A DNA stretch of 32,779 bases from Syntrophus sp964555065 (GTDB taxonomy: Bacteria; Desulfobacterota; Syntrophia; Syntrophales; Syntrophaceae): positions 1 to 32,779 of the forward strand of contig CAZKRB010000033.1 in the NCBI GenBank assembly GCA_964555065.1. The letters are read 5' to 3'. A model generated the notes under the pieces. It ran no database searches and had not been told where the DNA came from. It worked only from the letters and a program-made list of their open reading frames with translations. A program made the translations under genes and the position numbers. Each line of letters starts with the position of its first letter. The stretch's first letter is position 1. Shown here piece after piece: positions 1 to 7,426 of this stretch.

Positions 1-178
1 ACCAAATTTAGCACATGACGTGTAATTGTAATAGTAATTATTTTACGATCCCTTATGGAGAGATGGATCGCGTCGGGGACTGAAGGGCAATCTATGACAA
101 GGCCGGCAGGCAGTCAAGATTTTCCTTGAGATCCCTTCTGACCAGAGGCAATGCCCCTTGTCTCACGGTTGAATCCCC

Positions 179-207
179 TTGACAGAGGGGAACCCCGCCC
201 CTAATAT
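179..207 (+). promoter_or_regulatory. Sigma70-type promoter of the molybdopterin cluster
   Basis: A perfect -35 hexamer TTGACA at 179-184 is followed after exactly 17 bases by TAATAT at 202-207, which matches four of six bases of the -10 consensus. It lies about 35 bases before the moeB-like start. The spacer contains the short inverted repeat GGGGAACCCC. The rest of 1-178 holds no gene that I can support. Confidence 0.6.
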
Positions 208-243
208 ATTTCTGCTTCCCCACGACGGAGGTTGGAGGGATCG

Positions 244-993
244 ATGTTATCTGAACGGGAACGGGAACGGTATCAGCGGCAGATGCTGCTCTTCGGAGAC
301 GACGGGCAGGAACGGCTTAAAAAGGCGCATATCTTTATCGCAGGCGCCGGCGGTTTAGGTTCTCCTATCGCCCTCTATCTCGCCGTCGCCGGGATCGGCG
401 TCCTCACGATCGTGGATAGGGACGTCGTCGACCCGTCCAACCTGAACCGTCAGGTTCTCCACACCGACCGGGACATCGGACGGAAAAAGACCGTGTCGGC
501 CAAGGAAAAACTTTCGGAGGCGAACCCGGACATTACGGTGAAGGTGATTGATGCCACCCTTGATGCGTCGAATGCGGAGAAGCTCATCGAAGGCGCGGAC
601 GGGATCGTCGATGCAATGGACAACTACCCCACCCGGTATCTCTTGAACGAGGTGGCGGTCGAAAAGAACATCCCGTTGTTCCATGGCGCGATACGGGGGT
701 TTTACGGTCAGGCGACCACCATCCTTCCCCGTAAAACAGCATGCCTGCGATGTATCGTCCCCCATCCGCCACCGCCGGAAGAATTTCCCGTCGTGGGGGT
801 GACCCCCGGGGTGATCGGTATGATCCAGGCAACGGAAGTGCTGAAGTACCTGCTGGGCAGGGGTGAACTTCTCGCCGACCGGCTCTTTGTCTGGGACGGG
901 TTGCAGGCGCACGGGGAGGAGATCCCCGTGCGGAGAAATCCGCGCTGCGAAACATGCGGCGCCGCAACAATGGAAAGCAGGAAGAAGATATGA
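244..993 (+). CDS. moeB: MoeB/ThiF/HesA-family adenylyltransferase (MoaD activating)
   Basis: This 249-residue E1-like enzyme would use ATP to adenylate the C-terminal glycine of a ubiquitin-like sulfur carrier; the neighbouring MoaD is the obvious partner, placing it in cytoplasmic molybdopterin synthesis. Visible motifs are the nucleotide-binding GAGGLGSP near residue 35, NRQ in LNRQVLHTDRDIG, and DAMDNYPTR. Two cysteine pairs, CLRC and CETC near the C terminus, match the structural zinc site. There is no C-terminal rhodanese domain. The ATG at 244 is preferred over an upstream in-frame TTG at 232 because GGAGG sits six bases before it. Its stop overlaps the moaD start as ATGA, implying coupled translation. 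A thiF or hesA role is possible from sequence alone; MoaD and MoaE next door favour moeB. Confidence 0.85.
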   Translation: MLSERERERYQRQMLLFGDDGQERLKKAHIFIAGAGGLGSPIALYLAVAGIGVLTIVDRDVVDPSNLNRQVLHTDRDIGRKKTVSAKEKLSEANPDITVKVIDATLDASNAEKLIEGADGIVDAMDNYPTRYLLNEVAVEKNIPLFHGAIRGFYGQATTILPRKTACLRCIVPHPPPPEEFPVVGVTPGVIGMIQATEVLKYLLGRGELLADRLFVWDGLQAHGEEIPVRRNPRCETCGAATMESRKKI

Positions 994-1268
994 CCGCAAA
1001 AGTCCGATTTTTCGCCCAGTTCCGCGAGTTTTTCGGTACGGACATCGCTGTGGAGACCACCCCGGATGTCAGTTTCAGGGTCCTGATCCAAAAGATCGCG
1101 GAAAAAAACCGGGAAGGGTACGATGCGATTTTCGATGCGAAGGGTGCGTTCCGGGATTTTGTGATCCTGATGAAGAACGGGGAACGCATCGACGGGGCGG
1201 ATGCCGGGAAAACGATCATCCATGACGGCGATGAGATTGCCGTTTTCCCGCCCGTTGCGGGCGGGTAG
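990..1268 (+). CDS. moaD: MoaD, molybdopterin synthase small (sulfur carrier) subunit
   Basis: This 92-residue ubiquitin-fold protein ends in Gly-Gly, the double glycine that is adenylated and converted to a thiocarboxylate before sulfur transfer to precursor Z (cPMP) in molybdopterin synthase. The beta-grasp pattern KVRFFAQFRE at the N terminus and the DGDEIAVFPPVAGG tail are typical. The ATG at 990 shares bases with the moeB stop codon (ATGA). An in-frame start further upstream would run inside moeB and is rejected. moaE follows after 19 bases, so the carrier, its activator and its partner subunit form one unit. Confidence 0.88.
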   Translation: MTAKVRFFAQFREFFGTDIAVETTPDVSFRVLIQKIAEKNREGYDAIFDAKGAFRDFVILMKNGERIDGADAGKTIIHDGDEIAVFPPVAGG

Positions 1269-1287
1269 GACCGGTTGAGGAGGAGTC

Positions 1288-1719
1288 ATGATTTCCATTC
1301 AGAAAGAAGATGTCGATATCGGGCGGCTGATCAACGCGGCGAAGCAGGGCGGCGCGGGTGCGGTCCTTGTCTTTGACGGCATCGTGCGGGATGATGACAT
1401 CCTGGAAATGGAACTGGAGGCCTACGAAGAGGTCGCCGTAAAAGAGCTCGAAAAGATTGCCGAGCAGGCAAAAACTCTACACCGCCTCTGTTCCGTCGAC
1501 ATCATCCATCGGATCGGCCGGCTCGCTGTCGGTGAAAATATCCTCATCATCGTGGTCAGCGCCGGGCACCGGCAGGAAGCCTACGAGGGTTCGCGCTTCA
1601 TCCTCGAGGCGATCAAAGCGGGAGTCCCGATCTGGAAGAAAGAGCTGACCAAAGAGGGTGGCCGGTGGGTGCCGGGGGAGCAGGCCCACGGCATCCGGCC
1701 GCCCGATGAATCGGCGTAG
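1288..1719 (+). CDS. moaE: MoaE, molybdopterin synthase catalytic subunit
   Basis: The large subunit of molybdopterin synthase inserts two sulfurs delivered by MoaD into cyclic pyranopterin monophosphate. At 143 residues it is close to the usual length. Family signatures are FDGIVRDDD near residue 29, LEAYEEVAVKEL, IHRIGRLAVGE and the C-terminal VPIWKKEL followed by the WVPGE segment; the conserved lysines of IKAGVPIWKKE supply the active site in the family. The loop after the GIVRD motif is a few residues shorter than in E. coli-like proteins. A strong GAGGAG precedes the ATG. The gene ends 22 bases from the convergent sirtuin stop. Other Moco genes (moaA, moaC, mogA) are not in the window. 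Confidence 0.88.
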   Translation: MISIQKEDVDIGRLINAAKQGGAGAVLVFDGIVRDDDILEMELEAYEEVAVKELEKIAEQAKTLHRLCSVDIIHRIGRLAVGENILIIVVSAGHRQEAYEGSRFILEAIKAGVPIWKKELTKEGGRWVPGEQAHGIRPPDESA

Positions 1720-1740
1720 GGTTTTTCCCGGGGGGAATGC

Positions 1741-2523
1741 TCAACCCGCCCGCATCGTTTTCACGCGGCTCAGCAGGGCGGCCATCACAGGGCCGGCCTG
1801 TCCGTGGAGGACGATATCGGCCATGCTGTCGCAGGGCGTGGGGTCACGGTTGATGATCACCAGCCTGGCGCCGTTTCTCTTGGCGGTGACGGGCATGGAG
1901 GCGGCGGGCTGCACGACGAGGGAGGAGCCGATGACGATGAACAGCCCACTGGCGGCGGAACGGCTGTAGGCCTCCTGGGTTTCCCTGAAGGGCATCGCCT
2001 GGCCGAAGGAGATGGTTTCGGGCTTCAAGGGGCCGCCGCAGGCGTCGCAGTAGGGGACTTTTTCTTCTCTTCTCAAGCGTTCCTGAACCTTATCCCGGTC
2101 GTATCTCTTTCCGCACTCCAGGCAGGAAACGGACATGGCCGTCCCGTGAAGTTCGATGATCTTCTCCGGTGAATTGCCCGCCCGGACATGGAGGTTGTCG
2201 ATGTTCTGGGTGATGACGCAGTCCAGTTTGCCCATTTTTTCCAGCTCGGCAATGGCCAGGTGGGCGGCATTGGGCCGGGCCTTTTTCATCGGCTCATACA
2301 TTTCCGTCGCCATCTGCCAGTATTTCCAGCGGGACCTCTCTGAGGCGAGAAAATTATCGAAATAAAAATCCTCCGGATTGTACTTGTCCCAGACGCCCCC
2401 GGGACTGCGGAAATCGGGGATTCCCGATTCCGTGCTGAGGCCTGCACCCGTAAAGATGACGAGATCTTGCGCCTCGGCGATCCAGCGGGCAATCTGTTCG
2501 ATCTGTTCCCTCTGCTGCTCCAT
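1741..2523 (-). CDS. cobB: Sirtuin (NAD-dependent protein deacylase, SIR2 family)
   Basis: This 260-residue sirtuin removes acyl groups from lysines using NAD and acts in the cytoplasm. The whole catalytic core is visible: GAGLSTESGIPDFRSPGG near residue 26, TQNIDNLHVRAG, the catalytic histidine in ELHGTA, a four-cysteine zinc site (CLEC and CDAC) and GSSLVVQPAASMP. The start is placed at the ATG whose complement ends at 2523, preceded by GGAGAAGGAGAG. A longer reading upstream adds about 56 Arg/Pro-rich residues with no family support. In syntrophic anaerobes lysine acylation by reactive acyl-CoAs is expected, so de-acylation of acyl-CoA enzymes is a plausible role (inference). The NAD-binding and zinc residues all appear intact. 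Confidence 0.9.
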   Translation of the reverse strand: MEQQREQIEQIARWIAEAQDLVIFTGAGLSTESGIPDFRSPGGVWDKYNPEDFYFDNFLASERSRWKYWQMATEMYEPMKKARPNAAHLAIAELEKMGKLDCVITQNIDNLHVRAGNSPEKIIELHGTAMSVSCLECGKRYDRDKVQERLRREEKVPYCDACGGPLKPETISFGQAMPFRETQEAYSRSAASGLFIVIGSSLVVQPAASMPVTAKRNGARLVIINRDPTPCDSMADIVLHGQAGPVMAALLSRVKTMRAG

Positions 2524-2827
2524 CTCTCCTTCTCCCTTCCACCGCCGGGATGAAATCGCGGGCCGCCGGGACGCCGGAGCGGGCTGAACCGGGACGGAAC
2601 GCCGCGTCCTGATCGGCATGGGCGAAATCTCCCCGCGCTCCTGCCGGGTGAGTGTCTTTCGTTTCTCCTTCTTAATGGGTCCTGCCGGCAAAAGGCAAGA
2701 GAAATGTTCCCAGTTTGGCCTTGATTTAACTTGAGGGATTGATTAAAGGTCTGTCGAATACGGGAACAGGGACGGGAGCGCCTTACCGGCCTGCATCCGG
2801 GAAATCCGCCAAGGGGAAAGGGTTGGA
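2524..2827. other. Divergent intergenic region (304 bp)
   Basis: This stretch separates the divergently transcribed sirtuin and two-domain kinase genes, so promoters for both must lie here. I see no convincing paired -35/-10 element. At 2685-2714 there is a fragment resembling, in shortened form, the complement of the 39-bp repeat found at 29553-29669: CCGGCAAAAGG followed by GAAATGTTCCCAG. No RNA gene or other ORF with support was found. Confidence 0.4.
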
Positions 2828-4417
2828 ATGACACATCCGCAACTGATAGCCGCCATGAGCCGGCCGGATTTTTATCCGGTAAGGCCGGCACGGGTCGAAC
2901 TGCTGCAAACGCACATTTCCCTGATCTTCATCGCCGGGGAATTCGTCTATAAAGTCAAGAAGGCGGTGGATTTCGGCTTCCTGGATTTTACCACGCTGGA
3001 GAAGCGGCGGTTTTACTGCGGGGAGGAACTTCGGCTGAACCGAAGGCTGGCGCCGGAGATATACCTGGAAGTCGCCGGGATTGTGGAAAAGCCGGATGGA
3101 ACGTTGGCCCTGGGAGGGGCCGGGCCGGTCGTGGACTACGCCGTGGTGATGAAGAAGATTCCCGAGGAGCGGATGCTGAAGAAGCTGCTGGCCTCGGGAG
3201 AGGTTTCCCTGCCCGTGATGGAGCGCGTTGCCTGGAAAGTGGCGGACTTTCATCGCCGAGCGGAAACGGGGGGAAAAATCGATGAGCTGGGCGGGATCGA
3301 TACCATCCGGAAAAATCACGAAGAAAACTTTGAACAGGTCCGGCCTTACCTCGGCTTGACGATCCCCGGGCATCAATACGCTTTCATCCGGTCCTGGGTC
3401 CTCGGTTTCCTGGAAAGGCAGGGGGAACTCTTCCGCCGGAGAGTGGAAGATCACCGGATCCGGGACTGCCACGGCGATCTCCACCTGGAACACATCTGCC
3501 TGATCGATCCGGAGATTGTCATCTTCGACTGCATCGAGTTCAACGAGCGGTTCCGCTTCGAGGATGCCGCCGCGGAAGTGGCCTTCCTGGCCATGGATCT
3601 CGATTTCAACGGCTATCCCGAACACGGGGAAGCTTTTGTCGATGCCTATATCGCCCGCTCGGGCGATGAGGAGATCCGCCGGCTCCTGAACTTTTACAAG
3701 TGCTACTATGCCTGCGTGCGGGGGAAGGTCATCGGCTTCAAGATCCAGGACCCGGCCATCGGCCGGAAGGAGCGGGATGAGGCCCGGGAAACGGCCGCGC
3801 GGTATTTTGACCTGGCCTACACCTGCGCCGCCCGCCTGGAGAGGCCGACGCTGATCCTGACAGCCGGCCTGATGGGGACGGGAAAAAGCGTCCTGGCCAG
3901 GACGCTGGCCCCCCGTGTCGGGGCGGAAATCCTGCAGATGGATGTTCTCCGCAAGGAACTGTTGAACATTCCCGCCACAGACCATCATTTCGCCGCCTTC
4001 GGCGAGGGAATCTACACGGAGGACATGACCCGCCGCACCTATGCGGAGGCCTTGAACCGGGCGGAAGAGGCCCTGAAAAAAGGAAGGTCCGTTATCATCG
4101 ACGCCTCCTACAAAAGGCGTGAGGAGCGGTTGAGAGCCAAGGGCCTGGCTGAGCGGCTGCAGACGGATTTTCGGGTGATCGATTGCCGATGTCGGGAAGA
4201 GGTGCTGCAGGAGAGGCTGAAAAGGCGCTTAACGGAGGCCGGAGAGGCATCCGATGGCCGGTGGGAGATCTACCTGGCGCAGAAAACGGATTTCGATCCG
4301 GTCGAAGAGCTTCCCCCCGGGGAGGTCATCGTGGTGGAGACGGCGGATTCCCCGGACGCCTGTGTCCATGAGATTCTGTTAGAAATGAAGGGCATCGGCA
4401 GGGACGCCGCGCCCTGA
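2828..4417 (+). CDS. Two-domain protein: APH-like kinase domain fused to P-loop kinase
   Basis: The 529-residue product has two parts. Residues about 1-330 resemble aminoglycoside-phosphotransferase/choline-kinase-like enzymes, with the catalytic loop CHGDLHLEH and, about 20 residues on, the metal-binding FDCIEFN. Residues about 340-525 form a P-loop kinase resembling the zeta-toxin/gluconate-kinase type, with Walker A GLMGTGKS and the conserved segment VIIDASYKRREER. The same fusion is known as a widespread uncharacterised bacterial family; its substrate is not established, so antibiotic resistance should not be assumed. The ATG at 2828 is preceded by a purine-rich GGGGAAAGGGTTGGA. It appears monocistronic; the 178 bases to the convergent bamD-like gene hold nothing I can support. 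Confidence 0.75.
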   Translation: MTHPQLIAAMSRPDFYPVRPARVELLQTHISLIFIAGEFVYKVKKAVDFGFLDFTTLEKRRFYCGEELRLNRRLAPEIYLEVAGIVEKPDGTLALGGAGPVVDYAVVMKKIPEERMLKKLLASGEVSLPVMERVAWKVADFHRRAETGGKIDELGGIDTIRKNHEENFEQVRPYLGLTIPGHQYAFIRSWVLGFLERQGELFRRRVEDHRIRDCHGDLHLEHICLIDPEIVIFDCIEFNERFRFEDAAAEVAFLAMDLDFNGYPEHGEAFVDAYIARSGDEEIRRLLNFYKCYYACVRGKVIGFKIQDPAIGRKERDEARETAARYFDLAYTCAARLERPTLILTAGLMGTGKSVLARTLAPRVGAEILQMDVLRKELLNIPATDHHFAAFGEGIYTEDMTRRTYAEALNRAEEALKKGRSVIIDASYKRREERLRAKGLAERLQTDFRVIDCRCREEVLQERLKRRLTEAGEASDGRWEIYLAQKTDFDPVEELPPGEVIVVETADSPDACVHEILLEMKGIGRDAAP

Positions 4418-4595
4418 AAGCGAACTCTGACCTTTACCCCGAGGTTTCCTTTCCGCCTTTGCAGGACTCCGTTCGCTTCGCGATCAGCGCCCCCTCTTGG
4501 GTGCGGCACTTCAGCGGCTCCCCGGCACCGGTGACTTCCTGCCCGTGCCGCCTCTGCCTCGACGCTCCGCGTTCGTCTCTGAGGGGGAAGCAGAC

Positions 4596-5327
4596 TTACT
4601 TCTTCTTCTCTTTAACCTTCTTTTCCCCAGCTTTTTCGGCCGCGGCCAGTCTCATCTGCTCCCTGGTTTCCTGGAGATAGATGGACACCTTGTAATCCAG
4701 ACCCAGGTTCGGGTATTCCCGGGCGACGGTCTCAAAGCGGCTGAGGGCGGCTTCATATTTCTTCTGCTTGAAATAAAACTCACCCACGTAAAACTCGTGT
4801 TCAGCGATTCTGGCGCGACACTCCCGCACCATTTTTTCCGCCATGAGGGCGAACTTGCTGTTGGGAAAGCGGGCCAGCAGTTTTTCGAATTCCTGGACCG
4901 CCTTAACCGTTTCGGCTTGATCGCGGTCGATGCTCGACATCTGCTGGTAATGACACATCCCCAGTTGGTACATCACGTAGGGAAGATTCTCGTTGGTGGG
5001 ATGAAGATAGATGAAGTCCCCGTACGCCGCTTCGGCTTCGACATAGGCCTTGTCGCTGTAATGGGCGTCCGCGATTCCCAGTTTGGCCAGGATGGCCAGT
5101 TCACTCATGGGATATTCATCCCGCAGCCGTTCGAAGGAAGCAATGGCCTTCTTGTAGCTTCCATTCTGGTAGTCTTCATACCCCTTACGGTAGAGGCCTT
5201 CCGGGGTTGCCCGGGTCATGTCCGACTTGCGAAACCAGTTAAAACTGAAACCAGTGGTCAGGGTGAGAAAAAAACTGATCACACAGAAAAAAACCAGGTA
5301 ACGCACACAGCGGGTTTGGTTATTCAT
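4596..5327 (-). CDS. bamD: BamD-like TPR protein of outer-membrane assembly
   Basis: BamD belongs to the BAM complex that inserts beta-barrel proteins into the outer membrane. The 243-residue product has an N-terminal hydrophobic segment (residues 10-29), then TPR-like repeats, including YRKGYEDYQNGSYKKAIASF, YPMSELAILAKLGIADAHY and FPNSKFALMAEKMVRECR, and a lysine-rich tail. This layout and the length match BamD/ComL proteins. The oddity is the signal region: the expected lipobox Cys is absent and LTTGF stands where LxxGC would be expected (Phe27, codon TTC). It could be anchored by an uncleaved signal or be a periplasmic TPR protein. It follows trxA on the same strand after 33 bases. A generic TPR protein of the YbgF type is the alternative. 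Confidence 0.7.
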   Translation of the reverse strand: MNNQTRCVRYLVFFCVISFFLTLTTGFSFNWFRKSDMTRATPEGLYRKGYEDYQNGSYKKAIASFERLRDEYPMSELAILAKLGIADAHYSDKAYVEAEAAYGDFIYLHPTNENLPYVMYQLGMCHYQQMSSIDRDQAETVKAVQEFEKLLARFPNSKFALMAEKMVRECRARIAEHEFYVGEFYFKQKKYEAALSRFETVAREYPNLGLDYKVSIYLQETREQMRLAAAEKAGEKKVKEKKK

Positions 5328-5360
5328 GAGGTTACAATCTTGTTCCCAGGTTATCTCAGG

Positions 5361-5696
5361 TTATTTCAGGCTTTGATCGATGAAGGCTTCCAGGCGCTCC
5401 CGGGAAACCACGCCGACGAGTGTATCCATGACCTTGCCTTCCTTGAAGAGCATCAGCGTGGGGATGCTGCGGACCCCGAAGTTTGCGGATGTTTTGGGAT
5501 TTTCGTCTACATTGAGCTTGGAGATCTTGACCCTGCCCTTGTACGTTTCGGCGAGCGCTTCCACCACCGGGCCGATGGTCCGGCAGGGTCCGCACCACGT
5601 TGCCCAGAAATCGACCAGGGCCGGCTTATCCGATTTGATGATTTCTTCTTCGAAATTGGCGTCGGAAACGTGAATCAGGGATTCCTGCGTACTCAT
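5361..5696 (-). CDS. trxA: Thioredoxin
   Basis: This 111-residue single-domain thioredoxin reduces protein disulfides in the cytoplasm. The active site WCGPC follows VDFWATW near residue 30, and the cis-proline loop is seen in RSIPTLMLFKEG. Length and fold are standard, with no signal peptide. A strong AAGGAGG lies eight bases before the ATG. The bamD-like gene follows on the same strand after 33 bases, so they are probably cotranscribed. Upstream lies the 364-base gap with the degenerate repeat pair. Confidence 0.95.
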   Translation of the reverse strand: MSTQESLIHVSDANFEEEIIKSDKPALVDFWATWCGPCRTIGPVVEALAETYKGRVKISKLNVDENPKTSANFGVRSIPTLMLFKEGKVMDTLVGVVSRERLEAFIDQSLK

Positions 5697-5812
5697 GAGG
5701 GGCCTCCTTGGGATATTTTTTAATCTTTTTTATCTATGTCATATCTTCCGGAGGGATGTCAATTGCATTTTCAGCGTCGGCAAGAGGGCCGGGCCGCGGG
5801 GGGCAGGCGGAA

Positions 5813-5909
5813 GGATCTTCCGTTCCAATTCCGGACATCAAGGTTGCCGAGGTGTTGGTTCTGAACACCCGGGTGCAGGGCAAAAGGATCTCTCGTTCCA
5901 ATTCCAGAC
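5813..5909 (+). repeat. Degenerate direct repeat pair in a gene-free stretch (5697-6060)
   Basis: Two 24-base segments at 5813-5836 and 5886-5909 agree at 21 positions; both contain CGTTCCAATTCC, preceded by GGATC. They are 73 bases apart. The second copy also matches the left end of the palindromic element at 14271-14380 at 15 of 18 bases (TCGTTYCAATTYCAGAYC). The rest of 5697-6060 is GC-rich and holds no gene that I can support. It must contain the divergent promoters for trxA and the phosphorylase gene, which I could not pin down. Confidence 0.55.
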
Positions 5910-6060
5910 CAAAGATGCTATCAAGGCAGCTGCTGTCAAGGCGAAAAGGCCGAGACGCGCTCAAGAATCTCCTCGGGCCGCCGACATCCGGTGAGCGTTG
6001 GGCGGGCGCGGGAAGAAACAGGCATTTGCTTTGCGGGAAAAGAAGGAAAGGGCATCCACC

Positions 6061-6783
6061 ATGCACCCTTTGGGAATTATTTCAGGAACCGTTATTGCGC
6101 AGGGCGATGAGCTCTTCGGCGATCTTCGGGAGGCGCGGCTGGAAACGGACTATGGCGAGGCTCTCGTTCTTCGTTCCGAGACGGTCGTGTTCATTCCCCG
6201 CCACGGGACGGACCCGGACCGCTTCATCCTGCCTCACCGGATCAATCACCAGGCCAACATGCAAGCCCTTGCCGAACTCGGCGTGAAGGAGATCGTGGCC
6301 GTTAACTCGGCCGGCTCCCTGCACCGGAAATGGAAGCCGGGAACGATCATGATTCCCGAGGATTTCATCATGCTGGGCGGGATTGCCAGCATTTTTCAGA
6401 CCCAGTCCGCCCATCTGACCCCGAGGCTCGATGGGGAGGTGAGAAGGCGACTGCTGGAGGCTGCCCGGCAAAGCGGGGTGGAGGCGGTCGATGGGGGCGT
6501 TTACTGGCAGGCGACGGGGCCGCGCCTGGAAACGCCCGCCGAGATCCGGATGATCGGCCGGTTTGCCGATCTGGTCGGCATGACCCTGGCCGGCGAAGCC
6601 GTGACGGCGCAGGAGTTCGGCCTGGCCTACGGGGCGATCTGCTCCATCGACAACTACGGCAACGGCCTGGCGGACGTGCCGCCGGCGGTGGAAGAGATCG
6701 TCTCCCACGCCCGCCGAAACGCCCGGCGGATGGCAGCCGTCGTCACCGCATATCTGGAGGCCTATCGGGAGCGGGAATCCTAA
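6061..6783 (+). CDS. Methylthioadenosine/purine nucleoside phosphorylase family protein
   Basis: Enzymes of this family split 5'-methylthioadenosine or purine nucleosides with phosphate and feed methionine and purine salvage. The 240-residue product shows PRHG (phosphate contact), HRINHQANMQALAELGV, AVNSAGSL, and ATGPRLETPAEIRMI with the following VGMTLAGEAVTAQEFGL, all hallmarks of the trimeric MTAP/PNP fold. The ATG at 6061 is chosen because AAGGAAAGG precedes it and the family normally begins a few residues before GIISGT; an upstream in-frame start gives a basic extension without support. Substrate choice (MTA, methylthioinosine or inosine/guanosine) cannot be read with certainty. Its stop overlaps the convergent stop of the next gene by four bases. 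Confidence 0.82.
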   Translation: MHPLGIISGTVIAQGDELFGDLREARLETDYGEALVLRSETVVFIPRHGTDPDRFILPHRINHQANMQALAELGVKEIVAVNSAGSLHRKWKPGTIMIPEDFIMLGGIASIFQTQSAHLTPRLDGEVRRRLLEAARQSGVEAVDGGVYWQATGPRLETPAEIRMIGRFADLVGMTLAGEAVTAQEFGLAYGAICSIDNYGNGLADVPPAVEEIVSHARRNARRMAAVVTAYLEAYRERES

Positions 6784-7193
6784 AACGCCCCGATCTGGCA
6801 GGGTTTAATCTTGATCTTCAGCGTTTCGCAGGCGGAAGAAACGGCCATTTTGGGAATCTGTCTCTTGGCGGCGATGGCCCATGCCGAAACGCAGGGCAGA
6901 TACTTCCCCTCCAGGGACGCCCGGATTTCCTCTTCCAGATCGGGGGATACCCTATCGGCGGGCTTGACGATGATTTTCTCCGGCTTGTAGCCGAAAAGCC
7001 CAAGTTGACAGGCGACGATGTGGATTTTCATCGCATCGAGCCTCTGGCCGACCTCCCATGGCGAGACGCCGAACTGAGCGGCAATCCGCATGGACTCCGC
7101 GCAGCTTAACTCGTTGCTTTCCGCGGAGCGTCGAATTTCCTCTTCCAGGGCAGGGTTGCCTGCCAGATCTTTTGCCGCATCGGGATTCTTCAT
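6780..7193 (-). CDS. Small protein made of two tandem 52-residue CQLG/CQIG repeats
   Basis: I do not recognise this 137-residue protein with confidence. Residues 16-67 and 86-137 are two copies of one domain, aligned without any gap at an offset of 70. Shared positions include LEEEIR at the start, Cys31/Cys101, IAA at 37-39/107-109, KI at 56-57/126-127, Cys62/Cys132 and CQ(L/I)G-x-F at the end. The helical pattern with a turn (AAQFGVSPWEVGQRL) is suggestive of a helix-turn-helix. A single such domain ending in CQLG may occur in other anaerobe proteins, but I cannot name the family. The ATG at 7193 has AAGGAG nine bases upstream; a TTG at 7229 lacks this. It is expressed convergently to the phosphorylase and lies downstream of the acyl-CoA synthetase on the same strand. 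Confidence 0.7.
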   Translation of the reverse strand: MKNPDAAKDLAGNPALEEEIRRSAESNELSCAESMRIAAQFGVSPWEVGQRLDAMKIHIVACQLGLFGYKPEKIIVKPADRVSPDLEEEIRASLEGKYLPCVSAWAIAAKRQIPKMAVSSACETLKIKIKPCQIGAF

Positions 7194-7305
7194 GAGTTCT
7201 TCTCCTTCATAGACGTCTGTTTCAGTCAAGGGGCTCCCCGGTGATTCCGTCCTGTGCCGCTGCCGATCCTGAAATCCGGCGGGACGGGATTCCTGAAGCT
7301 CGCCG

Positions 7306-7336
7306 CCGGTAAGGGAAAGTCCCCTGCCGGTTTTTT
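7306..7336 (+). terminator. Rho-independent terminator reading rightward
   Basis: CCGGTAAGGG at 7306-7315 pairs with CCCCTGCCGG at 7321-7330 with one mismatch and one G-T pair around loop AAAGT, followed directly by six T (7331-7336). It points rightward, yet the nearest rightward gene ends at 6783 and both flanking genes are leftward. The rest of 7194-7426 shows no supported gene. Confidence 0.65.
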
Positions 7337-7426
7337 CTTCAGCCTGGCCTCAAGGATTATCATGACCGGGGAAAATTCCCAACGGGTTTTTACCGCCCCC
7401 TCAGGGGGCCTTCCCGCCGCCTGCCT

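Noticed and set aside
2783..3988. Long leftward open frame (401 codons) across the two-domain kinase
   Set aside because: It lies opposite a gene with clear catalytic motifs; its product shows no recognisable pattern.
4497..5723. Long rightward open frame opposite bamD and trxA
   Set aside because: It is antisense to two well-supported genes and has no recognisable motif.
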